From: Acrocarpospora phusangensis
GTDB lineage: Bacteria > Actinomycetota > Actinomycetes > Streptosporangiales > Streptosporangiaceae
Direction: 5' to 3'
Assembly: GCF_016862995.1 (NCBI RefSeq)
Contig: NZ_BOOA01000047.1
Location: 1 to 64,000, forward strand
Length of the DNA stretch: 64,000 nt
The notes beneath the pieces were generated by a model, which searched no databases, was not told the DNA's origin, and was given only the letters and a program-made list of their open reading frames with translations. A program made the translations under genes and the position numbers. Shown one piece after another: positions 8,438 through 17,124 of this stretch. Each line of letters starts with the position of its first letter. Positions within the stretch are counted from its first letter, which is position 1.

Positions 8438-9796
8438 GTGAGGCGGGGCACCTGGGGCTCGGTCTTCCTCGACCGGTTCCATCATCCGACCCAGGTGGTG
8501 GCCACCGGCTTCGGCCTCACCGTCGTGATCGGGTCCATGCTGCTCGCCATGCCGATGGCGAGCACGACCGGAGAGTCGGCCGGTCTGCTGACGGCGCTGT
8601 TCACGGCCACGTCGGCGGTGTGCGTGACCGGGCTGGTGGTGGTGGACACCGCGGCGCACTGGTCGGTCTTCGGCGAAGTGGTGATCGCCGGCCTGATCCA
8701 GATCGGCGGCCTGGGCATCATGACCCTCGCCACCCTGTTCACCGTCCTGCTGGCGGGCCGGCTCGGCCTGCGGGCCCGGATCGCGCTGCAGACCGAGACC
8801 AAGTCGCTGAGCATGAGCGACGTGCGCCGGGTGGTCCGCAACGTCGTGCTCTTCGCCCTGGCGGGCGAGGCCGTCACCGCCGTGTTCCTCACCGGCCGCT
8901 TCATGATCGGATATGGCGAGCCCTTCGGTGAGGCGCTCTACCTGGGCGCCTTCCACGCGGTGTCGGCCTTCAACAACGCGGGCTTCGCGCTCTGGCCGGA
9001 CAACCTGATGGGATTCGTGAGCGATCCGTGGATCTGCCTGCCCATCGCGCTCGCGGTGGTCCTGGGCGGGCTCGGCTTCCCTGTCGTGTTCGAGCTGGCC
9101 AGATCCTGGCGGCATCCCCGCCGCTGGTCGGTGCTGACCCGGGTCACCGTGGGCGTCAGCGTCGTCCTCATCGGCCTGGCCACGCTCATCTACCTGGCGA
9201 CCGAGTGGAACAACCCCAGGACCATGGGCGCCCTGGACGACCAGGGCAAGGTGCTGGCCAGCTTCTTCGCCGCCGTGATGCCGCGCTCCGGCGGGTTCAA
9301 CACGGTGGACATCTCGGCCATGAACCCGTCCAGCATGCTGGTCACCGACGTGCTCATGTTCATCGGCGGCGGCAGCGCCAGCACGGCGGGCGGGATCAAG
9401 GTCACCACGTTCGGGCTGCTGGCCTTCATCATCTGGGCGGAGCTGCGCGGCGAGAGCAAGGTCAACGTGGGGCACCGGCGGCTGGCGGAGAGCACCCAGC
9501 GGCAGGCGGTCACGATCACCCTGGTCGGGGTCGCCCTGGTCACGGTCTCCACCTATGCGCTGCTGGTGCTCACGCCCTACAGTCTGGACCGGGTGCTGTT
9601 CGAGGTCATCTCGGCCTTCGCCACGAACGGGCTGTCGACCGGGATCACCGCGGACACGTCCGTGGCCGGGCACGTGCTGCTGGCGGTGCTGATGTTCGTC
9701 GGCCGGATCGGCCCCCTCACGCTGGGGTCGGCGCTCGCCCTGAAGGACCGTACCCGCCGCTTCGAACTCCCCGAGGAGAGGGTCATCGTTGGCTGA
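8438..9796 (+). CDS. ktrB: KtrB/TrkH-family potassium channel subunit
   Basis: The 452-residue membrane protein carries K+ (possibly with Na+) and forms the pore of a Ktr/Trk system. The four selectivity loops are recognisable: TATSAVCVTGL (about residue 52), AFNNAGFAL (about 178), PRSGGFNTVDIS (about 285) and AFATNGLSTGIT (about 395), with about eight membrane helices and pore helices. The short length fits KtrB rather than the longer TrkH. GTG 8438 is preferred because AAGGG lies 9 nt upstream; a TTG at 8420 is the longer alternative. The stop overlaps the RCK subunit start by 8 bp, so the pair is one operon. Confidence 0.9.
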   Translation: MRRGTWGSVFLDRFHHPTQVVATGFGLTVVIGSMLLAMPMASTTGESAGLLTALFTATSAVCVTGLVVVDTAAHWSVFGEVVIAGLIQIGGLGIMTLATLFTVLLAGRLGLRARIALQTETKSLSMSDVRRVVRNVVLFALAGEAVTAVFLTGRFMIGYGEPFGEALYLGAFHAVSAFNNAGFALWPDNLMGFVSDPWICLPIALAVVLGGLGFPVVFELARSWRHPRRWSVLTRVTVGVSVVLIGLATLIYLATEWNNPRTMGALDDQGKVLASFFAAVMPRSGGFNTVDISAMNPSSMLVTDVLMFIGGGSASTAGGIKVTTFGLLAFIIWAELRGESKVNVGHRRLAESTQRQAVTITLVGVALVTVSTYALLVLTPYSLDRVLFEVISAFATNGLSTGITADTSVAGHVLLAVLMFVGRIGPLTLGSALALKDRTRRFELPEERVIVG

Positions 9797-10451
9797 GAAA
9801 TCGAGCTATCCGGTCGTGGTGATCGGCCTGGGGCGGTTCGGGACCGCGCTGGCCCTGGAACTCACCCGGCGCGGCACGGAAGTGCTGGCCATCGACCGCC
9901 GGCCCAAGGTCGTGCAGGCGCTGGCCGGGCAGATCACGCAACTCGCCAGCGCGGACTCCACCGACCTGGAGGCGCTGAAGCAGCTCGGGGTGCCCGACTT
10001 CTACCGCGCCGTGGTGGCCATCGGCGGAGACCTGGAGGCCAGCATCCTGACCACGTCACTGCTGGTCGAGCTGGAGATCAACGACATCTGGGCCAAGGCG
10101 GTGACCGTCCAGCACGGCCAGATCCTGCGCCGCATCGGCGCCCACCACGTGGTCTTCCCCGAACACGACATGGGCGAGCGCGTCGCCCACCTGGTGAGCG
10201 GCAGGATGCTCGACTTCATGCAGGTGGACGAGGGCTTCGCGCTGGCCAAGACCCACCCGCCCAAGGAGTACGTGGGCATGCCCCTGGGCAGCTCCAACCT
10301 GCGCCGCAAGTACGGCGTCACCATCGTCGCCGTCAAGTCCCCCGACGAGAGGTTCACCTACGCCACGGCCGACACCGAGCTCTCCTACGGCGACATCATC
10401 ATCGTCTCGGGCCCCACCGAGGACGTGGAACGCTTCGCCGAACTCCCCTGA
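9789..10451 (+). CDS. ktrA: KtrA/TrkA RCK regulatory subunit of the potassium channel
   Basis: The 220-residue cytoplasmic protein gates the KtrB pore on binding nucleotides. It has one RCK-N Rossmann domain with VVIGLGRFGTALAL (about residues 10-23) and DRRPK, and an RCK-C domain from about residue 140 (VDEGFALAKTHPP...YGDIIIVSGP). The start is TTG inside the ktrB end, with GAGGAGAGG about 8 nt upstream. A single RCK-N/RCK-C pair and short length fit KtrA. The last 67 bp overlap the 3' end of a TetR gene on the other strand, an unusually long convergent overlap. Confidence 0.9.
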   Translation: MAEKSSYPVVVIGLGRFGTALALELTRRGTEVLAIDRRPKVVQALAGQITQLASADSTDLEALKQLGVPDFYRAVVAIGGDLEASILTTSLLVELEINDIWAKAVTVQHGQILRRIGAHHVVFPEHDMGERVAHLVSGRMLDFMQVDEGFALAKTHPPKEYVGMPLGSSNLRRKYGVTIVAVKSPDERFTYATADTELSYGDIIIVSGPTEDVERFAELP

Positions 10452-11101
10452 TCCCGCTCCCGCATCGCGGGCAGGCCGATGGCGATCGCGGTGAGGGTCC
10501 TGAGCATCGTGGGGGCGAACCGCGGGCAGGCGGCGGCGATGTCGGGGTTCTGCGCGTAGAGCTCGACCATGACCGGTGAGGGGTTGACGATCGGATAGAG
10601 CGTTCCGGCCAGGGCGCTCGCCGTGCCGACCAGCTCGGCCCCCTCGCTCTCGGTGAGGCCGGGACGGGCCGCCGCCACCTCGGCGCCGACCTCGGCGATG
10701 ATCCGCAGCATGAGCCGCTTGAAGACGCGGGCCGCCTCCATCGAGACGTTGCGTTCTAAAGTGATCACGGTCTGGCTGAGCAGGTCACAGAAGAGCGGCC
10801 TGGCCTCCAGGGTCTCGGTGAGCACGGCGATCGGGTCGCCGCCGGCGCGCAGCAGCGGCGTGACGGCCTCCCCCCACTCCTGCCAGGCGTCGGCCGCGAG
10901 TTCGAGGTAGATCTCCTCGCGGGTGCCGAAGTAGCGGACCACGTTCGACTTGGCCAGGCCCACCGCGGCGGCCACGCCGCCCAGGCTCACCTGCTGCACG
11001 CCCACCTGTATGGCCAGCTCACGGGCGGCGACGAGGATCGCCTCGCGCCGCAGCCGCTTCTGCTCCGGTCGCCGCGCCCGGATGAAGGTCACCTGTGCCA
11101 T
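10385..11101 (-). CDS. TetR-family repressor, likely regulator of the divergent molybdenum hydroxylase operon
   Basis: The 238-residue protein has a TetR N-terminal helix-turn-helix at about residues 20-65 (VSLGGVAAAVGLAKSNVVRYFGTREEIYLEL) and a helical ligand-binding region after it. It is transcribed away from the paoABC-like operon, and the 108-bp gap holds a perfect 8-3-8 inverted repeat plus a related second site. This makes it the probable repressor of both its own gene and the operon. The ligand is unknown; an aldehyde or other substrate of the hydroxylase is a reasonable guess. The C-terminal 22 codons overlap the 3' end of ktrA on the opposite strand. Confidence 0.88.
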   Translation of the reverse strand: MAQVTFIRARRPEQKRLRREAILVAARELAIQVGVQQVSLGGVAAAVGLAKSNVVRYFGTREEIYLELAADAWQEWGEAVTPLLRAGGDPIAVLTETLEARPLFCDLLSQTVITLERNVSMEAARVFKRLMLRIIAEVGAEVAAARPGLTESEGAELVGTASALAGTLYPIVNPSPVMVELYAQNPDIAAACPRFAPTMLRTLTAIAIGLPAMRERDQGSSAKRSTSSVGPETMMMSP

Positions 11102-11125
11102 GTCCCCGCAAGCATACAGTCAATT

Positions 11126-11176
11126 AAAAGAACACCGTTCTTTTGCATCTTGTTAAGAGAGCACCGTTCCGTTAAC
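11126..11176. promoter_or_regulatory. TetR operator candidates between the TetR gene and the hydroxylase operon
   Basis: AAAAGAAC (11126-11133), ACC, GTTCTTTT (11137-11144) is a perfect inverted repeat. A second element centred near 11164 repeats GCACCGTTC inside an imperfect palindrome with GTTAA and TTAAC ends (11152-11176). Their centres are 29 bp apart. Both lie between the divergent starts, which fits binding by the neighbouring TetR protein. Confidence 0.75.
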
Positions 11177-11209
11177 GTCGTGCCCAGGGATTTCGATCGG
11201 AGGAGCCTC

Positions 11210-11707
11210 GTGGCCGATATACGCATGCGGGTGAACGGCTCGATTGAGAAGCTCGACGTCGAACCGCGGGTCAGCCTGCTGGACGCGCTGCGCGAACACC
11301 TCGGGCTGACCGGCACCAAGAAGGGATGCGACCAGGGCGCCTGCGGCGCGTGCACGGTCCTGGTGGACGGCGAGCGCATCAGCTCCTGCCTGGCCCTGGC
11401 CGTGCAGTACGCCGACCGGGACATCACCACGATCGAGGGAGTCAGCGACCCGCTCCAGGAGTCGTTCGTCCGGCACGACGGACTCCAGTGCGGCTACTGC
11501 ACCCCGGGCCAGATCTGCTCGGCCCTCGGCATGCTGGCCGAGCACGCGGCGGGCATGGCGAGCGCGGTCACCGAGCACGTGGCCGACGAGGAGATCGAGC
11601 TGACGGCCGAGGAGATCAGGGAGCGGATGAGCGGCAACCTGTGCCGGTGCGGCTCCTACAACGGCATCGTGGCGGCCATCCAGGAGAGCGCCGGGAGCGC
11701 GCGATGA
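11210..11707 (+). CDS. [2Fe-2S] subunit of a molybdenum hydroxylase (PaoA/YagT type)
   Basis: This 165-residue subunit passes electrons in a three-subunit aldehyde oxidase or xanthine dehydrogenase-like enzyme. A plant-type ferredoxin fold shows CDQGACGACTV and a later SSC (first cluster), and the second all-alpha cluster shows CGYCTPGQ and CRCG. GTG 11210 is chosen because GGAGGAG lies just upstream; a longer in-frame start at 11150 would put the operator inside the gene. The stop overlaps the next start (ATGA). No Tat signal is obvious, unlike E. coli PaoA, so the complex may be cytoplasmic. Confidence 0.9.
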   Translation: MADIRMRVNGSIEKLDVEPRVSLLDALREHLGLTGTKKGCDQGACGACTVLVDGERISSCLALAVQYADRDITTIEGVSDPLQESFVRHDGLQCGYCTPGQICSALGMLAEHAAGMASAVTEHVADEEIELTAEEIRERMSGNLCRCGSYNGIVAAIQESAGSAR

Positions 11708-12696
11708 AGGACTTCGCCTACCTCACCGCCCACGACGTGCCCACCGCCGTACGGGCGATCACCACACCCGGGGCCAAGTTCCTGGGCGGTGGCACCAACC
11801 TGGTGGACCTGATGCGGCAGAACATCGAACGCCCGGACACGGTGATCGACATCACCCAGCTGCCGCTGGACCAGATCGAGGAGCTGCCGGACGGCGGCCT
11901 GCGGATCGGGGCGATGGTCCGCAACAGCCGGCTGGCCGCGCACCGGCTGATCCGCACGCGCTACCCCGTGCTCGCCCAGGCGATCCTGGCCGGCGCGTCG
12001 GGCCAGCTCAGGAACATGGCCACGGTGGGCGGCAACGTGCTCCAGCGCACCCGCTGCCCGTACTTCGCGGATCTGGCCGCGCGCTGCAACAAGCGGGAGC
12101 AGGGCTCGGGCTGCGACGCGATCGGCGGGTTCAACCGCAACGCGGCCATCTTCGGCGCGTCGGAGCACTGCGTCGCCACCCATCCGTCCGACATGTGCGT
12201 GGCCCTGGCCGCACTGGACGCGATCATCGAGCTGGAGAGCGTACGCGGGACGCGGCGGCTCCCGCTGGTCGGCTTCCACATGCTGCCGGGGGACTCACCC
12301 CAGCACGAGACGGCCATCGCGCCGGACGAGCTGATCACCGCGATCGAGCTGCCCGACCTGCCGGCGGCGGCGCGGTCCCGGTACCGCAAGGTGCGGGACC
12401 GCTCGTCGTACGCGTTCGCCCTGGTGAGCGTGGCCGCCGCGACCGAGGTGCGGAACGGCGTGATCACGGAGGCGCGGCTGGCGCTGGGCGGGGTCGCCGC
12501 CCGGCCGTGGCGGGCCCACGAGGCCGAGCGGGTGCTGCTGGGCGCTCCGGCGACGGAGGACTCGTTCCTGCGCGCGGCGGAGGCGGAGCTAACGGCGGCC
12601 GTGCCGCTGTCCCAGAACGGATTCAAGATCGAGCTGGCCAAGCGGGCGATCACGGCGACGTTGCGGCAGCTGCACGTGGAGGGGAGCGCGGCATGA
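11704..12696 (+). CDS. FAD-binding subunit of the molybdenum hydroxylase (PaoB/YagS type)
   Basis: The 330-residue subunit has the FAD-binding fold of molybdopterin dehydrogenases: FLGGGTNLVDLM (about residue 28) and MATVGGNVLQRTRCPYF (about 105-121). It also has cysteines at RCPYFADLAARC, GSGC and SEHC, the pattern of the extra [4Fe-4S] cluster found in E. coli PaoB. The C-terminal CO dehydrogenase-flavoprotein domain begins near 220. It lies between the iron-sulfur and molybdenum subunits with 4-bp overlaps on both sides. The cluster-binding loop supports the PaoABC subgroup over classic xanthine dehydrogenase. Confidence 0.9.
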   Translation: MKDFAYLTAHDVPTAVRAITTPGAKFLGGGTNLVDLMRQNIERPDTVIDITQLPLDQIEELPDGGLRIGAMVRNSRLAAHRLIRTRYPVLAQAILAGASGQLRNMATVGGNVLQRTRCPYFADLAARCNKREQGSGCDAIGGFNRNAAIFGASEHCVATHPSDMCVALAALDAIIELESVRGTRRLPLVGFHMLPGDSPQHETAIAPDELITAIELPDLPAAARSRYRKVRDRSSYAFALVSVAAATEVRNGVITEARLALGGVAARPWRAHEAERVLLGAPATEDSFLRAAEAELTAAVPLSQNGFKIELAKRAITATLRQLHVEGSAA

Positions 12697-14945
12697 CGTA
12701 CGTCGGAAAGCCGGTCGACCGGGTGGACGGCACGCTCAAGGCCACCGGGGCGGCCCGGTACGCGGCGGAGTTTCCGTACCCGGATCTGGCCTATGCGGCT
12801 CTTGTCCATGCGACGGTCGCGCGCGGGCGGATCACCAGGATCGACGCGGGACTGGCGCGGAAGACGCCGGGCGTGGTGGCGGTGATCACGCATCTGAACG
12901 CGCCCGCGATGAAGCCGCCGCCCAAGCCGACCCCGATGGACCTGAGCACGATGGCCACCAGCTCCTCGGTCAGCCTCCTCAACACCGACGAGGTGCACTG
13001 GAACGGCCAGCCGGTCGCCGTGGTGGTCGCCGAGACGCTGGACGCGGCCCGGGAGGCGGCGCACCTGGTCGAGGTGGAGTACACGGAGCTGCCGGCCACG
13101 GTGGACTTCGCGGCCGAGGAGGCCAACGCCAGGCCGCAGAAGAACACGCTGCTCTCGTCGGCGAACACCCAGAAGGGGGACGCGGAGGCGGCGCTGGCGG
13201 CGGCGCCCTTCTCGGTCGATCTGCGGTACACCACGCCCGGGGTCAACCACAACGCGATCGAACCCCACTCCACCACCGCGTACTGGGACGGCGACCAGCT
13301 GGTCCTGCACGACGCCACCCAGAACACCACCTGGGCGCGGGACCAGCTCGCCATCCGGTTCGACGTGCCCAAGAAGAACGTCCGGGTGATCTCCCCGTTC
13401 GTCGGCGGGGCCTTCGGCGGCAAGTCGCTCGTCTGGCCCGGCACGGTGCTCACCGCGCTCGCCGCGAAGGTGACGGGACGGCCGGTCAGGTTGATGCTGA
13501 CCAGGGAAAGCGTCTACCGCACGGTCGGCGGGCGCACGCCGTCCATCCAGCGGGTGGCCATCGGCGCGGAGGCCGGCGGCTCGATGACCGCGCTCATCCA
13601 CAGCAGCGTCAGCCGGGTCGGCAAGGTCGGCGGCTGGACCGAGCAGATCACCACGGTCTCCCGCCACATGTACGACGCCGCCGCCCTCCAGGTCCGGCAG
13701 AGCCTGGTACGGCTGGACGCGCTGCCCAACACGATCATGCGGGCCCCCGGCGAGTCCATCGGCTCGTTCGCGCTGGAATCCTCGGTGGACGAGCTCGCGT
13801 ACCAGCTGGGCCTGGACCCGATCGAGCTGCGCGCCCGCAACGAGCCCGCCCGCAACCCGGTGGACGGCAAGGCGTTCTCGCACCGCCTGCTGCTGGACTG
13901 CTTCGAGCAGGGCGCCAAGGAGTTCGGCTGGGCCGAGCGCGCGCCGCAACCGCGGGCCACGCGGGACGGCAGGTGGCTGGTGGGCATGGGCGTCGCCGCC
14001 GCGTACCACCCGGCCTGGCAGTTCCAGGCCAACCTCACCCTGCGCCTGTCGGCCGACGGGACCGTCCTGGTCCGCTGCGGCTTCCACGAGATGGGCATGG
14101 GCACGGCCACCGCCATCTCGCAGATCACCGCCGACACCCTGGGCGTGCCCCTGGACGCGGTCACCATCGAGTACGGCGACAGCGACCTGCCGGGCGCGGG
14201 GACGGCCGGCGCGTCCGCCCAGACCGCGACCGTGACCGCCAGCCTGCTGGACGCCTGCGAGAAGCTCACCGACGGCGTGTTCGCGCTGGCCAGGAAGACG
14301 CCGGGCTCCCCGCTGCGCGGCCACCGCCGGCAGGACGTGACGGCCAGGGACGGCGGCCTCTACCGCGACTCCCGCGGCGAGAGCTACGGCGAGATCCTGC
14401 GCCGCGCCGGCCGCGAGTCGATCGACGCGCAGGTCGGCTCGGAGACCCGGCTCGGCGAGCTCACCGGCCAGGTCAGGTTCATGTCCAAGTTCCTGATGGA
14501 CCGGCGGCGCTGGATGAAGGCGGCCTGCGGCGCGCAGTTCTGCGAGGTCCGGGTGGACGCCGAGACCGGCGAGGTGCGGGTCTCCCGCTGGCTGGGCGTC
14601 TTCGACGTGGGCCGGGTGATCAACACCAAGACCGCGGCCAGCCAGCTGCGCGGCGGGATCATCATGGGCATCGGGATGGCGCTGGCGGAGGAGACGCTGG
14701 TCGATCCGCGTACCGGCCGGATCGTGAACGCCAGCCTGTCGGAGTACCACGTGCCCGTGCACGCGGATATCCCGACGATCGAGGTGCGCTGCCTGGACGA
14801 CCCCGATCCCACCATGCCGCTGGGCGTGGTCGGCCTCGGCGAGGTCAGCGTCACGGGTGTGGCCGCCGCCGTCGCCAACGCCGTCCACCACGCCACCGGC
14901 AGGCGGATCAGGGACCTGCCGATCACCCTCGACAAGCTGCTCTGA
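12693..14945 (+). CDS. Molybdopterin-binding catalytic subunit of the molybdenum hydroxylase (PaoC/YagR type)
   Basis: The 750-residue catalytic subunit binds the molybdenum cofactor and oxidises the substrate, probably an aldehyde. It opens with the Ald_Xan_dh hammerhead domain (GTLKATGAARYAAEFPYPD) and continues with FVGGAFGGKS (about 233) and TAGASAQTATVTAS (about 507), both cofactor-contact regions. The catalytic glutamate is seen in VGLGEVSVTG near residue 716. Length fits the family (730-780). No MCD cofactor-chaperone gene (PaoD/XdhC) is seen next to it; the following gene is an unrelated exporter on the other strand. Substrate cannot be settled from sequence. Confidence 0.92.
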   Translation: MTYVGKPVDRVDGTLKATGAARYAAEFPYPDLAYAALVHATVARGRITRIDAGLARKTPGVVAVITHLNAPAMKPPPKPTPMDLSTMATSSSVSLLNTDEVHWNGQPVAVVVAETLDAAREAAHLVEVEYTELPATVDFAAEEANARPQKNTLLSSANTQKGDAEAALAAAPFSVDLRYTTPGVNHNAIEPHSTTAYWDGDQLVLHDATQNTTWARDQLAIRFDVPKKNVRVISPFVGGAFGGKSLVWPGTVLTALAAKVTGRPVRLMLTRESVYRTVGGRTPSIQRVAIGAEAGGSMTALIHSSVSRVGKVGGWTEQITTVSRHMYDAAALQVRQSLVRLDALPNTIMRAPGESIGSFALESSVDELAYQLGLDPIELRARNEPARNPVDGKAFSHRLLLDCFEQGAKEFGWAERAPQPRATRDGRWLVGMGVAAAYHPAWQFQANLTLRLSADGTVLVRCGFHEMGMGTATAISQITADTLGVPLDAVTIEYGDSDLPGAGTAGASAQTATVTASLLDACEKLTDGVFALARKTPGSPLRGHRRQDVTARDGGLYRDSRGESYGEILRRAGRESIDAQVGSETRLGELTGQVRFMSKFLMDRRRWMKAACGAQFCEVRVDAETGEVRVSRWLGVFDVGRVINTKTAASQLRGGIIMGIGMALAEETLVDPRTGRIVNASLSEYHVPVHADIPTIEVRCLDDPDPTMPLGVVGLGEVSVTGVAAAVANAVHHATGRRIRDLPITLDKLL

Positions 14946-14946
14946 C

Positions 14947-15822
14947 TCAGCGCCTGCGGGAGATCGCGACGCCGGCCAGGCAGAGCGCGCCCCCGGCCAG
15001 GGTGAGCCAGCCCGGCACCTCGCCGAGCAGCGCCCAGGCCATCAGCACGACCATCGCGGGCACCAGGTAGGTGGTGGCGCCCAGCTTGCCCGCGGTGGTC
15101 CTGGCCAGCGCGTACGCCCAGGTGGTGAAGGCCAGCGCGGTGGGGAAGACGCCCAGGTAGATCAGGTTGAGGGTGGCGGAGAGGGGCGCGGTCCCGGCCT
15201 GGGTGATCAGGTCGCCGGCGAACGGCAGGCAGACGAGCGCGCCGATCAGGCAGCCGAACGTGGTCACCTGGAGGGCCGACGCGTGGGTGAGCGCGGGCTT
15301 CTGGGCCACGGCGCCGATGCCGTACGTCACGGCGGCCAGCACGCACAGCACCACGCCGAGCACCGAGGACGAGCCCCCGCTGGACATCGTGTAGCCGACC
15401 AGTACGGCACCGCAGAACGAGACCGCCAGCCCGGCGAGCAGCGGGCGCGGGAAGCCCTCCTTCAGCAGGAATCCGGAGAGCAGCGCGATGACGAGCGGCC
15501 CGATGTTGACGAGCATCGCGGCGGTGCCCGCGTCCACCTCCTGCTCGCCCCAGTTGAGGGCGACCATGTAGACCCCGAACCACAGCACGCCGCTCACCAC
15601 GATCCCCGGCCAGGCGGCCCTGGGCGGTAACCGCTCGCCGCGCACCAGCAGGATCGCCCCGAGCGTGAGCGATCCGGCCAGCAGCCGGCCGAGGGCGAGC
15701 GCGCCCGGCGAGTACGACGCGACCGCGCTGCGGATGGACACGAAGGCCGAAGCCCACAACACAAGGGTGATCCCAGCGGCAACGAGTGCCCGCCTGTCCA
15801 CCGCCGTCACCGTTTCGTTCAT
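14947..15822 (-). CDS. EamA-family drug/metabolite exporter
   Basis: The 291-residue protein has ten predicted membrane helices arranged as two EamA repeats (about residues 10-140 and 150-285), the layout of DMT-superfamily exporters for amino acids, nucleosides or drugs. The first repeat has LWASAFVSIRSAV and the second TYGIGAVAQKPAL. It converges on the hydroxylase operon with one base between the stops. Codon 65 is a rare TTA leucine (15630-15628). Start ATG 15822 gives the standard N-terminus; longer in-frame extensions lack membrane character. The exported compound is unknown. Confidence 0.85.
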   Translation of the reverse strand: MNETVTAVDRRALVAAGITLVLWASAFVSIRSAVASYSPGALALGRLLAGSLTLGAILLVRGERLPPRAAWPGIVVSGVLWFGVYMVALNWGEQEVDAGTAAMLVNIGPLVIALLSGFLLKEGFPRPLLAGLAVSFCGAVLVGYTMSSGGSSSVLGVVLCVLAAVTYGIGAVAQKPALTHASALQVTTFGCLIGALVCLPFAGDLITQAGTAPLSATLNLIYLGVFPTALAFTTWAYALARTTAGKLGATTYLVPAMVVLMAWALLGEVPGWLTLAGGALCLAGVAISRRR

Positions 15823-15966
15823 GGAACGACGATATTCGGCGGATATGTCGATATCGATCGAAATATTCGGACACCTAATTTGTGCGCTCCTCCAGGGGAT
15901 TCCGCCCGCGCCTCCAGAAGCACGGCTACCCTTTCGCGCGTCAGGGGTACGGAAACAAGGAGCGGC

Positions 15967-17124
15967 ATGACTGCCACCGCGGACATCGAAAAAGCGGACA
16001 CCGAAGAAGCGGCGCCCTTCGACGCGGCCTGTCCCCTCGTCGGAGTGGAAGAGGAGTATCTGGTCGTCGATCCGGAGACCCGCGAGGTGGCTCCCGCGTC
16101 GGCGGCCGTGGTGGCCAGGGCGGAGGCGGCCCTGGGCGCGCGGGTGGGCACCGAGATCACCCGCTACCAGGTGGAGGCCAAGACCAACCCCTGCGCCGAC
16201 ACCGCCGAACTGGAGTCCCAGCTCCACCGCATGCGGGCCGCCGTCGCCTCAGCCGCGGCCGGCGAGGGGCTGCGGGTGGTCGCCTCCGGCACCGCCGTAC
16301 TCGGCGACGTGGTTCCCCCGCTGATCACCGAACACCCCCGGTACGGCATCGGCATCGCCAACTACCGCTCCCTCCACGACGAGCAGAGCATCTGCGCGGG
16401 CCACGTCCACGTGCACCTGCCCGACCGGGAACGCGCCGTGCTGGTCAGCAACCACCTGCGGCCGTGGCTGCCAGCGCTGATCGCGATGATGGCCAACTCG
16501 CCGCTGTGGTGCGGCCGGGACACCGGCTACGCCAGCTGGCGGACGCTCTGCTGGGGCAAGTGGCCGGTGGCGGGCCCGCCGCCGTACTTCGGCTCGGCCG
16601 CCGAGTACGACAGTGTGATCGCGAAGCTGACCGAGGCCAAGGTCCTGGTGGACCCCGGAACGATCTTCTGGGACATCCGGCCGTCGGCCCGGCTCCCCAC
16701 GCTGGAGGTCCGGGTCACCGACGTGCCGGCCACCGCGGCGGAGTCGGCGCTGCTCGCGGCCGTGATCCGGGGGCTGGTGGTGACCGCGCTGGAACGCGTC
16801 GAGCGCGGCGATCCGGGGCCGCAACTCCGGGGCGAACTGCTGCGGGCGTCGTACTGGCAGGCGGCCAGGGACGGCCTGGCGGGAGACGCCATCGACCCGA
16901 TCACCGGGCGGCTCTCACCCGCGTCCGAGCAGGTGGCGGAGCTGCTGCGGCACATCCGCCCGGCCCTGGAGGAGACCGGGGACCTCGACCTGGTGGCCGA
17001 GCGGGTGGCGCGGCTGGAGCAGGTCGGCACGGGCGCGGCCCGGCAGATGGCCGTCCACGCCCGCCGCGGCTCGGCGGCGGACGTGGTCGATCACCTCATC
17101 GAGGAGACGCTCTCAGCGGGCTAG
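15967..17124 (+). CDS. GCS2-family carboxylate-amine ligase (YbdK-like glutamate-cysteine ligase homologue)
   Basis: The 385-residue enzyme belongs to the GCS2 family, which joins a glutamate carboxylate to an amine using ATP. The family motif GVEEEYLVVD is near residue 25, EAKTNPC near 73 and CAGHVHVHL near 140, holding the metal and substrate residues. YbdK members have weak glutamate-cysteine ligase activity in vitro, and their real substrate is mostly unknown; actinomycetes normally use mycothiol rather than glutathione. An AAGGAG site lies 6 nt before ATG 15967. The 3' end overlaps the convergent flavoprotein gene by 12 bp. Confidence 0.85.
   Translation: MTATADIEKADTEEAAPFDAACPLVGVEEEYLVVDPETREVAPASAAVVARAEAALGARVGTEITRYQVEAKTNPCADTAELESQLHRMRAAVASAAAGEGLRVVASGTAVLGDVVPPLITEHPRYGIGIANYRSLHDEQSICAGHVHVHLPDRERAVLVSNHLRPWLPALIAMMANSPLWCGRDTGYASWRTLCWGKWPVAGPPPYFGSAAEYDSVIAKLTEAKVLVDPGTIFWDIRPSARLPTLEVRVTDVPATAAESALLAAVIRGLVVTALERVERGDPGPQLRGELLRASYWQAARDGLAGDAIDPITGRLSPASEQVAELLRHIRPALEETGDLDLVAERVARLEQVGTGAARQMAVHARRGSAADVVDHLIEETLSAG

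Noticed and set aside
11961-14891. 976-codon open frame opposite the molybdenum hydroxylase subunits
   Set aside because: It is antisense to two certain genes, and its composition (Gly, Ala, Arg, His, Asp, Val) is typical of shadow frames.
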